Of a stretch of 10,482 bases of DNA, positions 1 to 6,070 are shown one piece after another. The translations under genes were made by a program, and so were the position numbers. The notes beneath the pieces were generated by a model. It was not told the DNA's origin, made no database searches, and worked only from the letters and a program-made list of their open reading frames with translations. The stretch is from Candidatus Bathyarchaeota archaeon (GTDB taxonomy: Archaea; Thermoproteota; Bathyarchaeia; Bathyarchaeales; DTEX01): NCBI GenBank assembly GCA_021158305.1, contig JAGGUU010000150.1, positions 1-10,482 of the forward strand. Reading direction: 5' to 3'. Numbering within the stretch: position 1 is the first letter of the stretch; each line of letters begins with the position of its first letter.

Positions 1-651
1 AATGAAAAGATACATGTGATTCCGGGAGGAGTATCTAGGCGGGTAACTGAATTAGGAGTAAATTCCGAAGAATTCAGAGAGAAGTATGGTATAAAATCCA
101 AAATGATCTTGTATCTTGGGCGATTAGCGAAGAAGAAAGGAATCGAGCATTTAATACGTGCGGCTCCTCAGCTCCTCAAGGATTTCCCAGCGTTAAAGAT
201 AGTCATAGCTGGGCCTGACAACGGGATTATGCAAAGTCTGAAGGAACTAGCATGTAAATTAGGAGTTGAGAGAAATATAGTTTTTACAGGTCCTCTTTCG
301 GAAGAGGAGAAATACGCGGCTATAGCATCTTCGGAGGCTCTTGTTCTTCCAAGCTCCTTCGAGGCTCAAGGACTTGTTCTACTCGAGGCTCAGATTTTAG
401 GAAAACCAGTTGTGGCTACGAGGCAGGGAGGAATTCCATACTTCATAAAGAACGGCGAGAACGGTATTCTAATAGAGTATGGGAAACCCGATCAGATTGC
501 TGAGGCTTTAAGGAGCATATTGACAGATGAATCATTTGCTCGTAGGCTGGGCGAGAATGGAAGACGCGTAGCTGAGGAATATACTTGGGATAGAATCGCA
601 GGAGAGATCCTTTCGGTATACGAAGATGCCTTGGAAAGCAATATGGCTTGA
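1..651 (+). CDS. GT4-family glycosyltransferase, C-terminal part (start outside window)
   Basis: The frame is open from base 1 and begins NEKIHVIPGGVS, the inter-domain 'IHVIPxGVS' hinge of GT4 (GT-B fold) glycosyltransferases. What remains is therefore the nucleotide-sugar-binding C-terminal Rossmann domain, and the acceptor-binding N-domain lies off the left edge. Numbering from the GTG at 16: LGRLAKKKG at 34-42 is the usual Arg/Lys donor-phosphate contact region; an EX7E pair is seen at E116 and E124 (FEAQGLVLLE), followed by GKPVVATRQGGIP at 129-141. The family transfers a sugar from a nucleotide-sugar donor to a glycan, lipid or small acceptor at the cytosolic face. Neither donor nor acceptor can be read from this domain. 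The GTG at 16 sits inside the conserved hinge and is not a real start. The gene is convergent with the next one, with 31 nt between the stops. Confidence 0.93.
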   Translation, partial: NEKIHVIPGGVSRRVTELGVNSEEFREKYGIKSKMILYLGRLAKKKGIEHLIRAAPQLLKDFPALKIVIAGPDNGIMQSLKELACKLGVERNIVFTGPLSEEEKYAAIASSEALVLPSSFEAQGLVLLEAQILGKPVVATRQGGIPYFIKNGENGILIEYGKPDQIAEALRSILTDESFARRLGENGRRVAEEYTWDRIAGEILSVYEDALESNMA

Positions 652-682
652 GGGTATTACTGAGCGCTCCCGCTTTAATCCT

Positions 683-1573
683 TTACCTCTTGACGCTCCA
701 CTTGTAAATGCCATTAGACCTTTCCCTCTTGACCTTTCCTTCCTTTTCGAGATCCTCCAATATACAGCCAATCGTAACTGCTCGGGAAGCAACGGCTTTC
801 TCATGTATCTGCTTTATGCTTAGAGGCTTTTCCGCCTCTTTGAGAATCTCCCAGACTTGAGACTTGAGCTCCTTTATTCCCTTTAGGCTTTCATTTATAT
901 GCTTCACTACTTGCTCTCCTCGGAGAACCGCTTCATTGAAAGGTGGGAATGGATGGCCGGTTATGAGAACTTTCACTGGCTCTTGCAGTAGGCGGCGCAT
1001 AGACTCAGCATATTCTTTAGAGCTATAAAAGAGAAGAGGTCTTCCTTCTCCTCTACCTTGAACGGAGTCCCCTGCTATGCAGACTCCCGTCTCCTCATCT
1101 AAGAGGCATGAAGAATCTGGAGAGTGGCCCGGTGTATGTAATATATGAATTCGTCTACCATCAAGTTCAAGAATATCGCCATCCTCAAATATGACATCAG
1201 CCTTGAATGATTCGAAGCCGGGCTTCTCCCTCGGGCATATTGATGGAAATCTTTCATGGAGCTCTTTATTTATTAAATCGGCATCTTCGACGTATGGTTT
1301 TCCAGATTTGTGAACATAAACTTTACAGCCTGTTTCTTTTTTAATCTGAGCTACGCCGCCGCAGTGATCCAAGTGAGCGTGCGTTAGTATTATGTGAGAA
1401 ATCTCTGACGGCTCTCTTCCAATCTCTTTTAGATATGGATATATAGCGGTCCTAGGCGAATCCGAGGCTCCCACATCCACTAATGTTATGGCATCATCCA
1501 GAATAGCGATGGAACTTACAAAATACTTTAGCCAAGGACACTTTATCAAATGGATTCTTTTCGCCACTTCCAT
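683..1573 (-). CDS. MBL-fold metallo-hydrolase with C-terminal winged helix
   Basis: A 296-aa protein of the metallo-beta-lactamase superfamily (glyoxalase II-like branch). The full binuclear metal set is visible: H65, H67, D69 and H70 in THAHLDHCGG, H150 in TPGHSPDSS, D169 in AGDS and H207 in TGHPFPP. After the hydrolase domain (about 5-215) comes a helical linker, then a domain at about 236-294 (VWEILKEAEKPLSIKQIHEK, then ILEDLEKEGKVKRE and IYKW) that reads as a winged helix. This architecture resembles LACTB2-type proteins, whose human member is an endoribonuclease, so RNA or nucleic-acid binding is possible. The substrate cannot be set from sequence. ATG start, with GAGGG 6 nt upstream. 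It is the second gene of a likely operon with the MTHFS-like gene 60 nt upstream. It is not an antibiotic beta-lactamase. Confidence 0.9.
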   Translation of the reverse strand: MEVAKRIHLIKCPWLKYFVSSIAILDDAITLVDVGASDSPRTAIYPYLKEIGREPSEISHIILTHAHLDHCGGVAQIKKETGCKVYVHKSGKPYVEDADLINKELHERFPSICPREKPGFESFKADVIFEDGDILELDGRRIHILHTPGHSPDSSCLLDEETGVCIAGDSVQGRGEGRPLLFYSSKEYAESMRRLLQEPVKVLITGHPFPPFNEAVLRGEQVVKHINESLKGIKELKSQVWEILKEAEKPLSIKQIHEKAVASRAVTIGCILEDLEKEGKVKRERSNGIYKWSVKR

Positions 1574-1633
1574 CCGTAACCCTCAGTTGATGATGCGCCT
1601 TTTGGCATAATAAGCATTCCTTCTCTTAGATGA

Positions 1634-2359
1634 TTAATTCTTCAGAATCCTTTTCAATTCTAACAGTACTGGAATCCTGCGTATCTGCTCATTTGTAAGC
1701 TTATCCCATATGATCCCTCTCGGCTTTGGGTATTTACTCTTTATCTTCGCGCTCTTCTGAGGAGTGAAGATGTAATCAATTATTAAGTCATATTCTTCCC
1801 TCGGTGCGTCATCCACTATCTGTAGGTCATGAACCGTCGTAAAGACTGGAGTTTCCTCATCCACCAAGCTGAGACTTCTTAGAATTCCATACTCGATCTC
1901 GCTGTATCCTCCTCCCTTACCGACACGTATACCCTCTCTTGAAACTGCTACGGAACCCACCACAATAAGATCTACTTGGGGCAGACTCCTCAATGGACAA
2001 ACTTTTCCATATTTGAACGCTCCTTTGATTGTCGATGCTTCCATAAATGCTCTTCGCGGAATTTTATTTGAATCAAGCAGAATGAAGCCCTTCCTCAATC
2101 TTGGAGTGGGCATCACTAGGAGCTTTCCGTATTCTAGAGCTAGATATCTAACAGGCTTCTGCGGAGAGTCAGGATTCACCTTGATTACTTTAGCTTCTTT
2201 AAATTCCCTTGAAGCAGCTACTTTCTCCGCTGCCTTTCTCGCCCCTACAAAATTTGGTATCCTTCCCCATATCGGCTTTGGGAATCTCGCTACATCATTC
2301 TCTTCAAGAATCTTCCAGATCCTATTCCTTATCTCCGCTTTGCTCAGCAATATAGGCAT
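1634..2359 (-). CDS. 5-formyltetrahydrofolate cyclo-ligase-related (MTHFS/MTHFSD-like) protein
   Basis: A 241-aa protein of the MTHFS superfamily. Visible blocks are FPKPIWGRIPNFVGARKAAE (26-45), VNPDSPQKPVRYLALEYGKL (61-80), MPTPRLRKGF (83-92), the glycine-rich VGKGGGYSEIEYG (146-158) and TVHDLQIVDD with DLIIDYIFTP (175-200). This pattern follows the MTHFSD-like branch rather than bacterial YgfA, whose loop ends in G-Y/F-Y-D-R. True MTHFS converts 5-formyl-THF to 5,10-methenyl-THF with ATP. For this branch that activity is not assured, and archaea may use a different pterin. The ATG has no clear ribosome binding site within 15 nt. It is the first gene of a leftward pair with the MBL hydrolase and is divergent from the cupin gene. 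Cyclo-ligase activity is inferred from family only. Confidence 0.85.
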   Translation of the reverse strand: MPILLSKAEIRNRIWKILEENDVARFPKPIWGRIPNFVGARKAAEKVAASREFKEAKVIKVNPDSPQKPVRYLALEYGKLLVMPTPRLRKGFILLDSNKIPRRAFMEASTIKGAFKYGKVCPLRSLPQVDLIVVGSVAVSREGIRVGKGGGYSEIEYGILRSLSLVDEETPVFTTVHDLQIVDDAPREEYDLIIDYIFTPQKSAKIKSKYPKPRGIIWDKLTNEQIRRIPVLLELKRILKN

Positions 2360-2448
2360 CTCGAGGAATATATTCTCTAATACTCTGAGGAGTATCCATA
2401 TGAAAAAATAAGCTTTTATGAATGACCACGCTTAATTGAGAGGGAGGA
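2360..2448. promoter_or_regulatory. Divergent promoter region between MTHFS-like and PMI-like genes
   Basis: An 89-bp spacer separates two divergent genes. On the + strand an A-rich BRE-like stretch (2403-2408) precedes CTTTTATG at 2413-2420, a TATA-like box that would start transcripts near 2441 and leave a short leader with the GGGAGG site. On the - strand the same AT-rich core reads GCTTATTTTTT (2403-2413), placing a leftward start near 2380. The two TATA candidates nearly overlap, so the genes may compete for or share regulation. Assignment is by eye. Confidence 0.4.
2380..2395. repeat. Inverted repeat ATACTC-TGAG-GAGTAT in the divergent spacer
   Basis: A perfect 6-bp inverted repeat around a 4-nt centre lies where the leftward transcript of the MTHFS-like gene would begin. 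A second perfect palindrome, GAATATATTC, sits at 2366-2375, just before that gene's ATG. Both could be operator sites for a dimeric archaeal regulator. This is inference from position and symmetry, and AT-rich palindromes of this length do occur by chance. Confidence 0.35.
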
Positions 2449-2457
2449 ATGGTCAAA

Positions 2458-3681
2458 ATGAGTATAGAAAGACTTGTTAGGAAAGCTATAGATGAGGGTG
2501 AAGGTATTTTACAGCTAGCTCCAACATGGGTTCCCAGAGATTTTCTCTCTCCGGGAGGACGGCTTAGGTTAGCTCCGAGCGATCTATACGCACTCGGCGC
2601 TAGAAGAGGTGGAATCGATGAAAGATGGCTGGCTTCTACAGTAAAGGCAGATAACCCCGGAGCGCCGGAGGATGAGGGCTTAAGCTATATAGTCATAGAT
2701 AAGGAAGCAGAGAAGATCTTGCTGAGAGATGCCATCAACGAGGTAGGCGAAGATATTATCGGAAAGGAAGCGATGAGAAAGTATGGCGGATGGACCGTTT
2801 TGACCAAGCTTTTTGATAATTCTGTTCCGATACCATTTCACTTGCACCAGATGGAAAAACATGCCCGCGCCGTCGGCATGGAGCCCAAGCCTGAAGCCTA
2901 TTATTTTCCACCTCAGCTTAACACTAACGAGGGAAAATTTCCATATAGTTTCTTCGGTTTAGCTCCCGACACAACCCGAGAGGACATAAAGGAATGTTTA
3001 AGAAACTGGGATAAAGGAGATAATGGAATACTCTACTATTCCATAGCTTACAAGCTTAAGCCCGGAACAGGATGGCTTATTCCAGCCGGGATCCTACATG
3101 CTCCAGGTACGCTTGTGACCTATGAGGTGCAGAAAGCATCCGATGTATTCGCCATGTATCAATCTATGCTTGAAGGCAGACCTGTTCCCCGTGAACTTTT
3201 GGTGAAGGATGTTCCTAAAGATAAGCGAGATGATCTGGACTACATCGTGGACATGATAGACTGGGAATCTAATCTTGATCCATATTTCAAAAGACATCAT
3301 TATGTTGAGCCTAAATTCGCTGGGAACCCGGAGGAGACTAAAGAGGAAGGATATGTGGAGCGATGGATTGTTTATGCATCCGAAGAGTTCAGCGCTAAGG
3401 AGCTAAAGGTCTTTCCTGGAGCTAAGATTAAGGTGAAAGATCCAGCTGCTTACGGACTCCTTGTTATACAAGGTCATGGAAGAATAGGGAGATTTAAGGT
3501 TGAGGCTCCCGACGTGATTAGATACGGCGAATTGACCAATGATGAATTATTTGTTACGGCAGATGCAGCGAGAGATGGTGTGGAAATAATTAATGAGAGT
3601 ATTTGTGAGGATCTCGTTATACTGAAGCATTTCGGTCCAGGCAACCCTGAGGCTCCAAAGACTATCGGCCGTTTCTCATAA
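2458..3681 (+). CDS. Phosphomannose isomerase-like cupin protein
   Basis: A 407-aa protein resembling class I mannose-6-phosphate isomerases and related metal cupins. From the Met at 2458, the first metal motif is FHLHQMEKHAR (H128, H130), followed by KPEAYYF (E146), equivalent to the family's Q-x-H ... K-x-E. The second cupin motif is GWLIPAGILHAPG (H214), followed by VTYEVQKASDVFAMYQ (222-237), matching the PMI pattern of an HA-containing strand and then an EIQxxSD strand. A smaller beta domain follows at about 300-405. A metal-dependent aldose-ketose isomerase role is the likely reading; the sugar is unknown. Start choice: an ATG also occurs at 2449 but lies 1 nt after GGGAGG (2442-2447), too close to use it, whereas the ATG at 2458 is 10 nt away. 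The nearby GT4 and sugar-isomerase genes fit a sugar role. A T-rich terminator follows. Confidence 0.82.
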   Translation: MSIERLVRKAIDEGEGILQLAPTWVPRDFLSPGGRLRLAPSDLYALGARRGGIDERWLASTVKADNPGAPEDEGLSYIVIDKEAEKILLRDAINEVGEDIIGKEAMRKYGGWTVLTKLFDNSVPIPFHLHQMEKHARAVGMEPKPEAYYFPPQLNTNEGKFPYSFFGLAPDTTREDIKECLRNWDKGDNGILYYSIAYKLKPGTGWLIPAGILHAPGTLVTYEVQKASDVFAMYQSMLEGRPVPRELLVKDVPKDKRDDLDYIVDMIDWESNLDPYFKRHHYVEPKFAGNPEETKEEGYVERWIVYASEEFSAKELKVFPGAKIKVKDPAAYGLLVIQGHGRIGRFKVEAPDVIRYGELTNDELFVTADAARDGVEIINESICEDLVILKHFGPGNPEAPKTIGRFS

Positions 3682-3693
3682 TTAAGGAATAAC

Positions 3694-3709
3694 ACCTCAT
3701 TTTATTTTT
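3694..3709 (+). terminator. T-rich terminator after the PMI-like gene
   Basis: The stop codon is followed 18 nt later by a run reading TTTTATTTTT (3700-3709). Oligo-T tracts without a required hairpin are the usual intrinsic archaeal termination signal. The 364-bp gap to the next gene supports an end of transcription here. Confidence 0.45.
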
Positions 3710-3859
3710 GTCTGCTTTTAACGTGTTCTGTGATTTATTAGAGATCTTTCAGCGGAACTACGTTGTTTGTTCCTAGTTCTTGTTAGGCATGCATGGCTAC
3801 TCTGGAGAGTTATTCTGAAGAGGATCCACATTACAATAGCTTTTCACATCTATGAAAGG

Positions 3860-3874
3860 CTTATAGATTATAAG
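3860..3874. repeat. Palindrome CTTATA-GAT-TATAAG
   Basis: A perfect 6-bp inverted repeat with a 3-nt centre. Each arm resembles an archaeal TATA box (CTTATAG read right, CTTATAA read left), so it may be a promoter element, an operator, or both. No function is shown by the sequence alone. Confidence 0.4.
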
Positions 3875-3912
3875 AGAAATGCGTTTCTACGTGGATGTAA
3901 TTCTCGTTATCA

Positions 3913-3939
3913 TTTATCTTCTGATGAAGCGAAGATAAA
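3913..3939. repeat. Perfect 9-bp hairpin upstream of the aminotransferase
   Basis: TTTATCTTC and GAAGATAAA are exact reverse complements around a 9-nt loop (TGATGAAGC). An alternative pairing of CTTC (3918-3921) with GAAG (3926-3929) exists in the same segment, so two mutually exclusive folds are possible. No T-tract follows, so it is not a terminator. It could be a leader structure, small-RNA stem or operator. Confidence 0.5.
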
Positions 3940-4045
3940 GAGCATCTGTTTACAGAGCTCTTTAACGAAAGCTTTTTCAGTTTGAAAGTCGAAATAACTG
4001 GGGCAATCTCAAGGGAAAAGCGCGGGTAAGTAGGTAGGGATTAAG

Positions 4046-5251
4046 ATGCTGGAGATCTCTGAGAGAACTAGGAATCTAGGTACGGAGAACGCGTTTGTTG
4101 TTCTAAAGGAAGTTAATGAGCTCATTCGTGAAGGAAGGGACATAGTCAACTTTTGTATTGGACAGCCGGATTTTGACACTCCTGAATATATTAAGGAGGC
4201 AGCCATCGAGGCTATTCGGAAGGGGAAGACTGGCTATACTCCATCGCCGGGTATACCCGAGCTTAGGGAGGCAGTTGCTGAATACTTTTCTAAGACCAGA
4301 AATATTGACGTTAAGCCTGAATGGGTAGTTGTAGCGAATGGCGCCAAACCCTTCATAGCATATACTATATTAGCAGTGACAGATTATGGGAGAGGCGATG
4401 AGGTCTTATATCCAAACCCCGGCTTTCCGATCTATGAATCTCAGATACGAGCGAATGGAGCCGTACCTGTCCCTCTCCCATTACATGAGAGTAAAGGTTA
4501 CGCGTTTGATATTGAGTATTTAGAGAAGAAGATAACTGATAAGACTAAGCTGCTAATCTTGAACTCCCCCCACAACCCCACCGGAGGCGTATTAGATAGG
4601 GATACCTTGGAGCAGATAGCGGATATAGTGAAGAAGCACGATAACCTCTGGGTCTTATCTGACGAGATCTATTCGCGTATGGTTTACGATGGGGAATTCG
4701 TTAGTATAGCGTCATTTCCAGGAATGCAGGAGAGAACAATAATAGTCGATGGGGTTTCAAAGACTTACGCCATGACGGGATGGAGGATAGGTTTTGCAGC
4801 GAATGAAAAACTGGCTCAGCATCTTTCAAGATGGGTTACGAATACAGATTCCTGCGCAGGCCATCCTAATCAGTATGCCGCTCTCGCAGCGTTAACTGGC
4901 CCTCAGGATGATGCCGAAAGAATGTTCATGAGCTTCAAGAAGAGACGTGAAATAATCGTGGAAGGTCTTAACAAGATAAATGGTATAAAGTGTCTTAAGC
5001 CTGGAGGAGCATTTTATGCCTGGCCGAATGTAACCGAGGCATGTAGAATGCTGGATATTAAGGATTCTGAGGAGTTTAGGAAGCGGCTTCTTTATGAGGC
5101 TGGGGTTGCTGTATTATCTGACATCCATTTCGGATTTAAGATTGAGGGGGAGGGAGAGCACATTAGGCTTTCATATGCTACATCAGAGAAGAATATAAGA
5201 GAGGGGCTGAGGAGAATAGAGGAGTATATTGAAGAGAACAGAGTTAAATGA
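4046..5251 (+). CDS. Class I/II PLP-dependent aminotransferase (aspartate aminotransferase family)
   Basis: A 401-aa fold-type I aminotransferase of normal length. Key residues: the PLP Schiff-base lysine K239 in SKTYAMTGWRIGF; N177 in NSPHNPTGG; D206 and Y209 in SDEIY, which contact the pyridine nitrogen and O3'; Y130 in FPIY; R247; and R374 in HIRLSYA, which binds the substrate alpha-carboxylate. GQPDFDTPEYI (39-49) and GYTPSPGIPELREAV (63-77) are the N-terminal signatures of this group. It moves an amino group between an amino acid and a 2-oxo acid, most likely glutamate/2-oxoglutarate with an aspartate, aromatic or branched partner; specificity cannot be read. The ATG has a partial site (GGTAGGGA, 4033-4040) 5 nt upstream. 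It appears monocistronic after a 364-bp spacer and ends 6 nt from the stop of the convergent presenilin-like gene. Confidence 0.93.
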   Translation: MLEISERTRNLGTENAFVVLKEVNELIREGRDIVNFCIGQPDFDTPEYIKEAAIEAIRKGKTGYTPSPGIPELREAVAEYFSKTRNIDVKPEWVVVANGAKPFIAYTILAVTDYGRGDEVLYPNPGFPIYESQIRANGAVPVPLPLHESKGYAFDIEYLEKKITDKTKLLILNSPHNPTGGVLDRDTLEQIADIVKKHDNLWVLSDEIYSRMVYDGEFVSIASFPGMQERTIIVDGVSKTYAMTGWRIGFAANEKLAQHLSRWVTNTDSCAGHPNQYAALAALTGPQDDAERMFMSFKKRREIIVEGLNKINGIKCLKPGGAFYAWPNVTEACRMLDIKDSEEFRKRLLYEAGVAVLSDIHFGFKIEGEGEHIRLSYATSEKNIREGLRRIEEYIEENRVK

Positions 5252-5257
5252 TCTTTC

Positions 5258-6064
5258 TCATTCATCCTGCCTTTTATTCATCTTCATGATACGGGCTATT
5301 CCTAGGCCCATTATTGATCCAGCCAACACTACCAGCGTCGCTGGGAAAAAAGTGAATAACTTCATGTTTAGCATTAATGCTTCGAAGAGAAACATGGCTA
5401 TGCCGTTTGTAGCTGCCATGAGAACTCCAACCTCCATTCCATATTTTGCGGATGCCTGAATGGAGATTAAACCTGCCAAGTATATATCTCCCAGTCCCAA
5501 ATTTATGATTGATGTATATGGATACATAGGGAGTATGAGAAGGACTGGAAGCCTGAGTTCAAGCATCTTTGTGGCCGACTGCACCATGAAGCCTGTAAGA
5601 AAAACCTGAATAATATCCATTATCGTTAGTAAAGCGGCGAAGATCCAAACTGTGCTCCAAGAGAACAATCCACTCGTATACAGGATTATTATTATGAAGA
5701 AGGTCGCGACTGATATGTTGAAGGTCGCTAGGTTCCAGAAGAAGAGATATGAACAGATGAAGATGAGAGGAGGAAAGATAGCTATATACCATTTCTTTAG
5801 GAGCATGCGAGTAAACGAGAATAATATGTAGGAGTATGCTGTTAGAAAGAATATTCGAATAGCCTCTCCTGGGACGAGCGCCATAACCGTCACAGCGATC
5901 CCTATCCAGACAGCGGTTAAAATGGCCTCTTTAGTGCTGAATTTTGCCTCTTCAAAGAGGGAGGGAAGCCTATTTTTCAGCTTATCTTGTATGAAAATTG
6001 AGCTGGCTATTAGGAGAAAAAATACGGAGGGAAGGATTATGTCGAAGTGCAAGATCACCTTCAC
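5258..6064 (-). CDS. Presenilin/signal-peptide-peptidase-like intramembrane aspartic protease (A22-type, archaeal PSH-like)
   Basis: A 268-aa polytopic membrane protein with about nine hydrophobic segments (roughly 8-24, 46-64, 68-86, 92-110, 113-131, 137-158, 172-200, 212-233 and 240-258), the presenilin topology. Segment 6 carries D150 in TIMDIIQVF, with a following T...M...A...LxLP pattern as in archaeal PSH. Segment 7 carries GLGD at 190-193 (D193). Segment 9 carries FPATLVV at 240-246, where the family has PAL. The distance from the GxGD aspartate to this proline is 48 residues, the same as in human presenilin-1 (D385 to P433). The enzyme would cleave transmembrane helices or remnant signal peptides in the membrane. 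Differences: M instead of Y before D150, and T for L in PAL. GTG start at 6062-6064, 6 nt after the nnr stop, so likely cotranscribed. A type IV prepilin peptidase is less likely, since its first Asp is near the N-terminus. Confidence 0.85.
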   Translation of the reverse strand: MKVILHFDIILPSVFFLLIASSIFIQDKLKNRLPSLFEEAKFSTKEAILTAVWIGIAVTVMALVPGEAIRIFFLTAYSYILFSFTRMLLKKWYIAIFPPLIFICSYLFFWNLATFNISVATFFIIIILYTSGLFSWSTVWIFAALLTIMDIIQVFLTGFMVQSATKMLELRLPVLLILPMYPYTSIINLGLGDIYLAGLISIQASAKYGMEVGVLMAATNGIAMFLFEALMLNMKLFTFFPATLVVLAGSIMGLGIARIMKMNKRQDE

Positions 6065-6070
6065 ACCAAC

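Larger units (their letters stand above)
3682..4045. other. 364-bp non-coding interval with two hairpins
   Basis: No convincing gene lies here. A 72-codon open frame (3767-3985) starts with TTG, lacks a ribosome binding site and looks like no protein I know. After the terminator, the interval carries a palindrome at 3860-3874, a strong hairpin at 3913-3939 and the palindrome AGAGCTCT at 3954-3961. GAAAGG followed by CTTATAG (3854-3866) could be a BRE/TATA pair giving a leader of about 155 nt for the aminotransferase with the hairpin inside it. A small RNA or a decayed gene are alternatives. I see no tRNA cloverleaf. Confidence 0.4.

Noticed and set aside
683..1573. Beta-lactam resistance gene
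   Set aside because: The MBL fold is shared by many hydrolases; the TGHP end motif and winged helix point to other substrates, and archaea lack peptidoglycan targets.
1574..1633. TGATGATG in the spacer of the MBL/MTHFS-like pair as a possible C box
   Set aside because: No matching D box within range. The spacer also carries the ribosome binding site of the MBL gene, so a small RNA there is unlikely.
2013..2411. 132-codon open frame on the + strand
   Set aside because: It lies antisense to the well-supported MTHFS-like gene and only mirrors its codon pattern.
3910..3945. C/D-box guide RNA suggested by TGATGA at 3922-3927
   Set aside because: No CTGA D box at a usable distance downstream, and the TGATGA lies in the loop of a perfect hairpin, which does not fit a kink-turn.
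3767..3985. 72-codon open frame on the + strand in the long spacer
   Set aside because: TTG start without a ribosome binding site, no recognisable motif, and hairpins cross it. It looks like chance openness of non-coding DNA.
6050..6061. AAGGTGATC near the protease gene start as a perfect ribosome binding site for a later start
   Set aside because: It matches the 16S complement well, but no ATG, GTG or TTG follows in frame at 5-12 nt, so the upstream GTG is kept.
5258..6064. Type IV prepilin or preflagellin peptidase (A24) because of GxGD
   Set aside because: A24 enzymes have the first aspartate near the N-terminus. Here it is in segment 6, with a PAL-like motif 48 residues after GxGD, the A22 layout.
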